Part shown: one piece after another, positions 49,601 through 58,800 of the stretch
How positions within the stretch are numbered: position 1 is the first letter of the stretch
Layout of the letters: each line of letters begins with the position of its first letter
Source of the DNA: Zeugodacus cucurbitae
Lineage: Eukaryota; Arthropoda; Insecta; Diptera; Tephritidae
Assembly: GCF_028554725.1 (NCBI RefSeq)
Contig: NC_071671.1
Span: 47,506,501-47,570,500 of the forward strand
Direction of reading: 5' to 3'
DNA length: 64,000 nt
The notes under the pieces: model-generated
The model's database searches: none
Told to the model about the DNA's origin: nothing
Seen by the model: the letters and a program-made list of their open reading frames with translations, nothing else
Program-made: the position numbers and the translations under genes

Positions 49601-50445
49601 ACTCTTTCGCAGCAAAAATATAATGTTAGTATGATTTTTTTTATTATTTTATTTAATTTAAGAATTATTCATTTAAATTTTTTTTTAAATATACATATCT
49701 GACCAATTCCTTTTTAATATAATAAATCTGCACTGGTATTTTCTCTTTAACACCAACTAAATTGTACAGAATTTAGCTCGAAATTAAAGCCTATTCACCA
49801 CTAATTTGGAGTCATTATGTGAACACATACGCACTATCGCATTTCTGCTCACTTAGTCCAATTCTATATCTCTGCAACATATGTACATATGTAATTTCAT
49901 CTTCTTTAATGTTTTACTAGTTGCATGCGAAAATAAACTCGAAACCTGTAAAAGATTCGCCAAAAGAAAATCTCAATGACAGGCTGTTCCAGCGACGACC
50001 AGATAATGAAAACTAGATTTTCTATTACAATGTAATGCTCTATAATCAAAGAGAATACAGAAAAATAAATTCACGCTTACAAGCACACATTCATACCCGC
50101 TCAAACATTGACTATTGGAGACAATTGTATTTTTTTAATTTAGAACGGGTGGCAACGCTTCTCAAAAGTATTTCGCAAATTCTGCAATTGCAATAACCAA
50201 CTTGACAATGGCATTTTGCTCTTTTAGATAAAATCAAATTAAACAACCATCCAACCATATTGCTTTACCACAATCCAATTTGAGTGCACTAACTCTTAAA
50301 TGCACTCAACTGAAGTCAACTTGACTGTTATCCTTGAACCGACAGCATGAACTGAACTCTAGTTGTCTTTCGAAAAAATTCAGACTTTATCAACCAAAAT
50401 GCAAGCGACATCTAATTTGTGGCACTAATGCACTGGATTTAGAGG
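46650..50445 (+). repeat. Diverged duplicate block A, copy 2
   Basis: The ends of this span (46650-47290 and 50140-50445) match 8460-9030 and 13600-13965. The middle, 47.3-50.1 kb, has no coding feature and could not be aligned by eye to 12.0-13.6 kb, although it lies at the corresponding place. This copy lacks the RTE insertion that splits copy 1, so it provides the approximate empty site near 47285. Confidence 0.75.
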
Positions 50446-51717
50446 ATGGGATCATGTGTAGAAGTTTCAGTGAGGAAATTGTCATTCACTTGGGAGTGGC
50501 CAGAAACGATTCTTCTCCACATGGTTCAAGCAGCTCACGACTTCCGGTTTTAGACCAAGTATCCTCTGGGTAGCCAACAGACATCCGTTTGAAGGCGAAG
50601 CCCGTTTATGCGGTTGTGCGTAGGGTTTGGAACCCACCACATAAAAACGAAGTACCAATGAAAAATCTACGAAAGCCTCGGATGAAACACCCCCCTTTTG
50701 ATGACGACCCCTGCAAACGTTTTAAGGATAATGATATAAGGGCATGCACCTGGAATGTCCGGACCCTTAATTGGGAAGGTGCCTCTCCCCAGCTGGTTGA
50801 TGTCCTCATACGACTAAAGGCTGACATCACCGCCATCCATGAAGTGCGATGGACGGGACAAGGACGGAAGAAGGTGGGTCCTTGTGACATCTACTACAGC
50901 GGCCATATAAAGGAGCGCAAATTTGGTGTTGGATTTGTGGTGGGAGAGAGACTCCGTCGCAGAGTCTTGGCATTCACCCCGGTGGATGAACGTCTTGCCA
51001 CAATCCGCATCAAAGCGAGGTTCTTCAACATATCGCTGATTTGCGCCCACGCCCCAACGGAAGAGAAGGACGATGTGACCAAAGATGCTTTCTATGAGCG
51101 CCTAGAACGCACCTATGAGCGCTGCCCCCGCCACGATGTCAAAATCGTGCTTGGCGATTTTAACGCCAGGGTGGGTAAAGAAGGTGTCTTTGGCACAACA
51201 GTCGGAAAATTCAGCCTCCATGACGAAACATCGCCAAACGGCCTGATGCTGATCGACTTCGCTGGGGCCCGAAATATGGTCGTCTGTAGTACCAGATTCC
51301 AGCATAAGAAAATACATCAAGCTACTTGGCTGTCTCCTGATCGAAACACGCGGAACCAAATCGATCACGTTGTGATAGACGGAAGACATGTCTCCTGTGT
51401 TTTAGACGTGCGTACGCTCCGAGGACCAAATATAGACTCGGACCATTATCTGGTCGCAGCGAAGATACGCACCCGCCTCTGTGCAGCAAATAATGCCCGT
51501 CAACAAACACAAGGAAGGTTCGACGTCGAAAAGCTGTAATCGCAACAGACAGCCACGAAATACTTGCACTCCTGCTCTCTGAGAGCACTCATCAGCATCT
51601 CGATATAAGGGAGCTGTGGAACGGCATTTCAAACTCATACCGCTGCAGCCGAAACAATTGGTTTTCGGCAACGACAAAAAACAAGCTGGTACTATGAGGA
51701 GTGCCGTCTCGCAGCAA
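50446..51717 (+). mobile_element. RTE LINE 5' part (leader plus endonuclease), 3'-truncated
   Basis: Similarity to block A stops at about 50446, where this sense-strand fragment begins. It contains the 5' leader, the endonuclease and the start of the linker to RT, and ends near 51717, where a run of A and AT-rich DNA follows. Retaining the 5' part but not the 3' part is unlike normal LINE truncation and implies later deletion or rearrangement. Confidence 0.85.
50589..51539 (+). pseudogene. RTE AP-type endonuclease domain (craniofacial development protein 2-like)
   Basis: The 316-codon frame reads a proline/basic leader (1-45), then the endonuclease: CTWNVRTL (N56), AIHEVRWTG (catalytic E85), ICAHAPTEE (H154), VLGDFNARVG (D190, N192), QIDHVVIDGRH (about 257-267) and DSDHYLVAAKIRTR (D285, H286). 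These are the residues used to nick target DNA. The frame stops at a TAA after FDVEKL where the copy near 11.9 kb has CAA and continues, so the stop is a single nonsense change. Beyond it the linker is frameshifted and the RT is absent. The start is probably upstream in a damaged leader; the ATG at 50589 is only the first open one. Confidence 0.9.
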
Positions 51718-51803
51718 AAAAACAAAAAATTGAAATTTTTTCAAATTTTTATCAAGTAAGAAATTTTTTGGTATTCTGTGACAATTTTGATAAAATAAAA
51801 AGC

Positions 51804-51821
51804 TTCCCACACGTGTGGGAA
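51804..51821. promoter_or_regulatory. Perfect 18 bp palindrome resembling paired Su(H)-type sites
   Basis: TTCCCACACGTGTGGGAA equals its own reverse complement. Each half contains TGTGGGAA, the Su(H)/CSL consensus, and the centre is the E-box CACGTG. Function is inferred from sequence only; the palindrome may be fortuitous or part of an unrecognised repeat. Confidence 0.3.
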
Positions 51822-51881
51822 ACAAAATAATATAAACAGAAACAGCTGATTTCTGTCCAATTATATTGAACTAGCTGACTC

Positions 51882-51899
51882 CGCAGTCGTTGCACTGCG
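51882..51899 (-). terminator. Helitron 3' hairpin
   Basis: Stem CGCAGT/ACTGCG with a six-base loop, 11 bp from the terminal CTAG. In Helitrons this hairpin marks the end of strand transfer; it is not a transcription terminator in the bacterial sense. Confidence 0.85.
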
Positions 51900-52920
51900 T
51901 GAAATTATTTGTTCTGAAAACAAAGTTGAGTTTGTATAGTGTTGAAAAACACTTATTTGCGATTTTTCTAATTTTTTTTTCAATGTAACTCAGCTTAATA
52001 AACAACATTTTTTGTTTTCTGTTCCGGTGCGTAAATGTACAGAGAAGATGGTTTTTCAACTCGTGAATGAAATTTATGCCACACACCTCCAGCGACTGTC
52101 TTTGATACTTGCTTATTGTCATGCCAAATGCAAGTCTCATTGGAAACTGAATACGTTTGAACTGAAATGGCAAATTGTTGGAGCTCAAAGAAATTCGTGG
52201 AATCAAGCATTCTGCCCCCTTGTAAGTCCCTTTAAAAATTCTTGCAATTCTTACATTATTCGATAGCTGCTTGAAGATTGCGAAGAAAAATAAATGACAA
52301 AGCATTATAATGACAAAGAATTTAGAAATTTCACTGGATAATTCACAGCTTCGTCTTCATTTTCAACATGATCGATCGATGTGTATGAACACCGGAAGTT
52401 GACAAGTACGATGACTTCGATTGATTTCGAAATAACAGCATGTGTTTGTCAATAACAGTATCATTACGCCACCAAAGCGACGATTATTATTCCACAGATC
52501 TTTCATTGTTCTGTCAAGTGTTTCTAGAAAATTGCACTCTTCTCATAGATGTTTCATAGATTTGCATGTTTAACTGAAGCTACCATGTCGAATGTGCCGT
52601 TTCTCCAACTTCAAGTAGCGTTGCTGCAATTCCAGTAGACGCGAGAGCCAACGTAATGCCAAAATCAATGATATCAGAATCAACCAGGATTCCCAGTTCC
52701 ACCGTGCTTATCAAGAAATAAAAGTCCACCATTTCCATCATGGACAGCCTTAATCACTTCATCATAGATCGTCTTTTGCTGCTCATTAAATAATGGAACA
52801 TTTCTTTATACTTGTTGTTCCAAAGTTATTCTGTCGTATGCACGATTCAGTACATCTCTAATTTGACGATTTGGTAATGGCATATGAATTTCAATGCTTC
52901 GTTGTAGATGTCACCGCTCA
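51890..52920 (-). pseudogene. Helitron PIF1-like helicase, broken
   Basis: Read on the minus strand from 52900: MPLPNRQIRDVLNRAYDRIT, NEQQKTIYDEVIKAVHDGNGG, then a damaged Walker A (KHGGTGN where GGTGKT is expected), and ATLLEVGE further on. After an internal deletion (about 52310-52560) the C-terminal part reads IPRISLSSNNLPFQFKRIQF and RLAFGMTISKYQRQSLEVCG (52230-52060). A frameshift then leads to SLYIYAPEQKTKNVVY at about 51995-52050. The motifs are in family order, but the broken Walker A, stops and deletion rule out activity. Confidence 0.88.
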
Positions 52921-53322
52921 TTTGCAATTCTGAATTCTCTGTTGCCACTTGCCAATTTCCGACTTTTCCGAATTGTTTTTTTTTTTATAGATAGATTGAA
53001 AAAAAGTGTATGGAAAAAAGTTACTTTTTGGAATTTTACAATTTTCCGACTAAACCTTCCAAGATCCACAACGAACAACCTCTGAACATTTCATCAAGAA
53101 TGGTTCAACCGTTCTCGATCCTTAGCGTATCTAATCTTGAGCGCAAGGAACGGAAGATAAATAATTTCCCCAGTTTTTTACACCTATGTAGCCTATAGCC
53201 TTCCTCAATAAAAGGACTATCCAACACAAAAAGAATTATTCAATTCGAACCAGTAGTTTCGGAGATTAGCGCGTTCAAACAAACAAACAAACAAACTCTT
53301 CAGCTTTATATATTAGTATAGA

Positions 53323-54183
53323 TTCAATTGAAAAATTTGTTTGAATTATTCTATAAAGTACGTTTTCATATGCATTTCAATTTTTGTTGCAAAATAGTTG
53401 GTAATTTAACCTCAATTTCAGAATAAATCATTTGCTCTTGGTCTAGACGTGAAGTTTCTGAGAGTGCGCAAATATTCCATGCTTAGAATCTGGCCCTATT
53501 TTTCATGCATAAAGTCGTTATTTGTATGAGTGTTTGTTTTAACCGAGCCTTCTTCATTGTAACTTCATTAATAAGTTTGGTTTACGATTGACCGTTTATC
53601 AGCCTATCTATCCGGTTCTGATGTCGAGATATCGACTGAAGCGTCCCGGACCTGATTCAAAGTATTTGGTTTGGTTTTACAACCCCATTTACTCTATATA
53701 GATGATAAGGTTATACCGCCTTTACTCGGTCGCCAGAGCTTCGTTAGCCTCACTAACCAAACAGGGAGTGTCACGCGTAAATGAGGTTAATTGATAATCG
53801 GATGGCAGAGGCTATTCGCTTTTCCATCCCATATCCCCCCTAATCTTTTGCTCCCCCGCAAAGCTATAGAATATTATATATTATAAAACATATACATACA
53901 TATATACATATGTCCTTTATAATATATTTAAAACTATTTGGAATGCAATTTTGATTAAGTTGGTAGTGATGTTTAGCTTCAGAAAAGTTTTTTGGGGACT
54001 AAGAAATCTTTGTTCATTATTGGCAAAAATTTGCTAAGCTGTAATCGTATGTAATACAGAGAAAACAATGGGTCTCATGCATAAAAACGAGTAAAAGCGC
54101 TGAGTTGAGGCATGTGAGCAATTGCTCGTAAGTCGAGTTCGATCAAACAGCAACAGCTTTTGCTCAATTTCGTATGTATAAAA
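53323..54183. other. Non-coding, with a GC-richer island at about 53620-53870
   Basis: The island contains CGGTCGCCAGAGC and CCATCCCATATCCCCCC, compositionally unlike its AT-rich surroundings, and may be a fragment of an unrecognised mobile element. No ORF supports this. Confidence 0.4.
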
Positions 54184-54442
54184 ATGAGTTCAAACCAATT
54201 GCAATTACTTGAGCAAAGGGAGATCAAACATCTAATGTTATAGAAGTGCAAACGTGTCGTCAAGTGAAAGTGAAGTAGAAGTAGGATCAAATAATAATAA
54301 TAAAATAGAAACTTACGACATTTCTAAATTTTTAGTAGAAAAACTAAAACAAAATAAATATTTGCTAGAAAAAGGTCAATTACCAAGCATTAAAAATAAA
54401 ATAAACATAACTTAGAAACATGTGTAAAAGAAATTGAGCAAA
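54184..54442 (+). pseudogene. Decayed coding relic of unknown family
   Basis: Three consecutive frames give coherent protein-like text: MSSNQLQLLEQREIKHLML (54184-54243), SSSESEVEVGSNNNN and DISKFLVEKLKQNKYLLEKG (within 54257-54412), and NLETCVKEIEQKF (about 54404-54442), with two frameshifts between them. The lysine/leucine-rich, acidic-serine and Asn-run composition resembles a DNA-binding or transposon-encoded protein, but I do not recognise it. It stops exactly where the tail of the RTE fragment starts, so that insertion may have cut it. Confidence 0.35.
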
Positions 54443-55612
54443 AATTCTTCTTCTTCTTGACTGGCGTAGACACCGCTTACGCGGTTATAGCCGAGTCCAA
54501 AACAGCGCGCCACGCATCTCTCCTTCTGGCAGTTTGGCGCCAATTGGTTATTCCAAGCGAAGCCAGGTCCCTCTCCACCTGGTCCTTCCATCGGAGTGGA
54601 GGTCTCCCTCTTCCTCTGCTTCCACCAGCGGGTACTGCATCGAATACTTTCAGAGCTGGAGCACCTTCATCCATTCGAACAACATGTCCTAGCCAGCGTA
54701 GCCGCTGTTTTTTTATTCGCTGGACTATGTCTATGTCGTCGAATAACACATACAGCTCATCGTTCCATCGTCTGCGGTATTCGCCGTTGCCAATTCTTAA
54801 GGGACCATAAATCTTCCGCAAAACCTTTCTCTCGAAAACTCCTAGTGCCGTCTCATCGGATGTTGACATCGTCCACGCTTCTGCACCGTAAAGTAGGACG
54901 GGAATAATGAGAGACTTGTAGAGTTTGGTTTTTGTTCGTCGAGAGAGGACTTTACTTTTCAATTGCCTACTTAGTCCATAGTAGCACCTGTTGGCAAGAG
55001 TGATTCTGCGTTGGATTTCCAGGCTGACATTGTTATTGCTGTTAATGCTGGTTCCCAGGTAGACGAAATTATCTACAACTTCAAAGTTATGACTGTCAAC
55101 AGTGACGTGGGAGCCAAGACGTGAGTGTGCTGATGGTTTGCTTGATGACAGGAGATATTTAGTATTGTCCTCGTTCACCGCCAGACCCATACGCCTCGCT
55201 TTCCTATCCAGTTTGGAGAAAGCAGAACGGCGCGGGTGTTGTTTCTAATGATATCGATATCATTGGCGTACGCCACCAGCTGTACACTCTTATAGAAGAT
55301 TGTACCTTCTCTATTTAGCTCTGCAGCTCGTATTATTTTCTCCGGCATCAAAGTTAAAGGAAATCGTGCTATCGATTAAACGGTGGTGAGTGTCTATTCT
55401 TCTCTCTCGGGTCTTTTATAAGGTTTGGTGCATTGTGAATATATGGTCCATAGGGGATTTTCCAGGTCTAAAGCCACACTGATAAGGTCCAATCAGTTCG
55501 TTGACGGTGGGATTTAATCTTTCCCACAATACGCTCGACAGGACCTTAAATGCGATATTGAGGAGACTTATCCCACGGTAATTGCACAGATTGTGGGGTC
55601 TTCCTCTTTGTA
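54443..55612 (-). mobile_element. RTE LINE 3' half, 5'-truncated
   Basis: An antisense fragment with its 3' end at left. The tail on the element strand is (AAG)n, read as TTCTTCTTC on the + strand at 54443-54456. It spans from the RT fingers (truncation near 55612, reading ICxNYRGISLLNIAF) to the 3' end. Part of the palm region, about 55345-55375, is deleted. The AAG-type tail and the CTACGCCAGTC end differ from the AT- and CATA-type tails of other copies, indicating a subfamily. Confidence 0.9.
54477..55190 (-). pseudogene. RTE RT thumb and C-terminal domain, open
   Basis: 237 codons without a stop: MGLAVNEDNTKYLLSS, VDSHNFEVVDNFVYLGTSI, NRCYYGLSRQL, GNGEYRRRWNDELYVLFDD, RLRWLGHVVRMDE and GGSRGRGRPPLRWKDQV. 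The ATG is internal to the ancestral frame. The YADD region lies upstream in broken frames (near 55250), so the catalytic palm is not intact. Relative to other copies it has unbroken C-terminal coding but lesions 5' of it. Confidence 0.88.
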
Positions 55613-55804
55613 AATCAGTAGTTTATGTATTGCATTTCAGTTTGCACAAGCCAGTCCAATCGTTTCCAAATTGTTGTAATTCTAACAAAAGGGTTTGCAT
55701 TGTTATTGATTTATTCCTTTTACAAACTCCACTGCTTATTGTAATTTACGTACATTTGAGTTCGTTATAATAAAGAATGACTATTGTCAAATATATATGT
55801 GATA
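55613..55804. other. Short non-coding spacer
   Basis: AT-rich sequence between the RTE fragment and block B copy 2; nothing recognised. Confidence 0.45.
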
Positions 55805-58800
55805 AATTATAATTTAAACAACCTTAAAGTTTGGTTTGGTTTTGTATTGCCACTCAGACGCCATGTCGAGCTTAAATGGTAGTCACAAAATATATTTATT
55901 CTCAACCAACGAAAAGAACATTCCGTAATGAATACTCCGTAATTAGATACTATATAAACTTGTGTATCGTTGGCAAATCACCATATCAAAATATGCGCAA
56001 AATGTCACTCATACGCCAAGTTCCCTTCTCAATTTTTTTGAAAATTCCACTAAACTGCTGCGGTAATTGGATTTATTGATGTGACACAGTTACAGAATAG
56101 CAACTGGATTATTATGAAACTAAACAAAGTAAACGACCAGAATAATAAATAAACAAATGCTTAAAATGACTCGCACAGTTATTTTAGGATTTTAAACCAA
56201 ACAGGAAGATATATTCACGAAAATGCCCAATAATTTTCGTCACTTAAATTTTGTATTATATTTATTTGCTTTACGGAAAACTTTTTTTAAATTTAGTTTA
56301 AATACAGAAACACTTACGTTTATCGTAATAAGAAGCCATAAATTTCACTAGCATTATAAAATATTCAGTTGCATTTCAGTGCAAACGCGTCTCATCTCCA
56401 TGTCACCACTGTTGTGGCAATTTGATGCCACTTTTCTCGACTTACTTTTATCTGCTTAGAGTCATAAAGTGTTTTATTTCCTTTTGATTCGATTTGCCAT
56501 TAGTTAAAAATAAGTATGGCCAGTTTCAAATGCGGTTAGTATTTATTGCAATTTGACCAAAATGATTTAACACAATTTAGGAAATAAAGCGATGACTTAT
56601 TAAAGAGTTTCGATTTCATTCAACTAAATAGTTTTCCCTGCTAAATAAGATCCATGATTCATATTTTAGTGATTTTAGCTATGAAGACAACGTTGAAAAT
56701 AAGGATGGAACAAGAAAGAGCTCCATAGACTTGTTTTCGGAATTTGCTGCATCATGAAGAATGCATTGTATTAAAAAGTCAGTTCGACGCAACCAACAGT
56801 TATTTCCACTATTTCAGCACTTGCAACATTTGCAGCATTCCCGAAAGTACTGAGAAATAAGACGAATGAGAGAACGAGAACAACCATGAGGATAACCAAC
56901 TACTCTTTACGTGACATATATACGTACATACAAATGCAAAATCATGCTTATGGACGTAGCTGATGAACAAATAGTAGAAAGACTAAAAAGCAAACAGTTT
57001 GCAATTTAGGTCAAGTACTGAGAAAATTGCCAGAACAAAGTAAAACTAAAACTATTTTCAGTGGGTAGCCATTGGAGCTGTCAGACGTCAAACAGAAAAG
57101 CCAACAACTCAGACTATGTGACGCTATAAATGTGCAGTTTAAAACCATAATTGCCGCAATATTTAACTGTTGACACCAACCCATTCGTATATACATATGC
57201 ATGTAGATTTCCATGTGTGTCTGTTCTTCACTTTGGACCGCTTAACGTTTGCTAAAAATGTACTTAAGAGCGCACGAGTGCAAGCTCTTCGCTGCAACAC
57301 TATCCCTCTGAATTAACTTTTATAATTTTTTTCACAGTTTCGGCGACTCGGTTGCAAGTAATTTACTCACTTTTACATTTAATAGCTCGTCTTAGAGTAG
57401 CTCTTCAAGCAATCATATACACACATTATACATATAAGTATAATTGAATATGTGTCTGATTATTTCAAAGCTAGAGAGAGGGAAGAGGGAAAAGGGATTA
57501 TAGATGAGTGTGTTCACTTTATGACAATTTCCACTTACTGGCGGTCACTGGAGGTGGCTTCCCTCACAGTCACATATTTATATCCGCATTGTGCGCAGCT
57601 TGGCCAGACAATTTGCCTAGGGTCAATTACACCGCTAATCGTATTTCAATCCAACGAAGCACATAACAATAAATATTATCAAGGCCAATAACCAATGGAC
57701 GAAGGTAATACTAAAATGCGATTACGCATTGTCAGGCGCAATGGTACGACCTTTTCGGTGGATTAGTTGTAAGGTCTGCAAGGGTAAGGGAGTTTGAGAC
57801 TATTCGTGTGGTGATAATTAACAGTGACTTTAGGTGAAGCGGAAGAATTTATTCTATGCATTCTTGATTATGAGGCAGCTAAAGCGATCTTTGAATAGCG
57901 TTATAAACTTTGATGAGTTTTTGCCCTGTCACTTGAGTGGTACAGATTTTATTGGCGTTAAATGCCATAAAAACTTAATTGAGTGACTTCACACCAATGC
58001 TTCGGCGCAAATCAAAGTTATTAACTTTTCTCCAACACATGTGTACCCTGTGCGGCTGCGGAGAGTTCTTTGAGTCAAAACAGTAATCAATATTATTAGC
58101 AAAATCAACTGTGGAGGACAAGTAAACGTATTATGCTTATTTAAATAAATAATAATTTAAGACTAAGACATTTCCCCATTATATTTCCATGAGAGTTACT
58201 AAAAGTTTAAAAATCCATAGATAAAAAATATTGAAAAACGTTCTACCTTATTCTTTATTGGCTTATTTTTGACTGAATATCATATAAACGACAGAATTAT
58301 GCTCTTCGTAAGATCTTAACATTTATTCATGACTTGCATTACGCTAATTTCATAATGAAATGGTAGCAAAACAGTTGGAGATAAATAGAAATAGTAATTT
58401 ATTTCAATAATAAAAACGAAAGTAATTAAAACTATCTTAAAGACATTGAAAGTGGATTGCGTAGAATTGAAAGAGACCCTCGGTGCCATTCAGGTCGAAT
58501 TAGATGAGAAGAGACCCGCACTCGAAGGTCATTATACCATTTGCGATGACATTGAAAATAAAAGGAGAAAAATGGTATAACTTGCTATCCTTACACCTCC
58601 TAACCGTGCCTTTGTAAGTGACATTTCCTCTTAATTGCTGCAAGAGCGTGTGGCAAACATTTTGCACGCAAAGGAATATGAAGAAAATAAAAAGAACAAT
58701 TAACGATGAAAGGCAGAAAAAAAGCCACTTTCTCCTTTGCCTGTTCATTCCACCGCCATTCAAGTGCTTTTCGTGCTTCTCCATGTTTTGCTTGGATTCC

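Larger units (their letters stand above)
51871..53322 (-). mobile_element. Helitron with canonical termini, internally deleted
   Basis: On the minus strand the element begins TCTATACTAATATATAAAGC directly after an A (complement of 53323) and ends in CTAG directly before a T (complement of 51870). A hairpin with arms CGCAGT/ACTGCG (51882-51899) lies 11 bp from the CTAG end. These match the Helitron rules: 5' TC, 3' hairpin then CTRR, insertion between A and T, no target duplication. Length is 1452 bp. It carries helicase remnants but no Rep domain, so it is a deletion derivative. A (CAAA)n stretch lies near 53278-53295. Confidence 0.9.
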
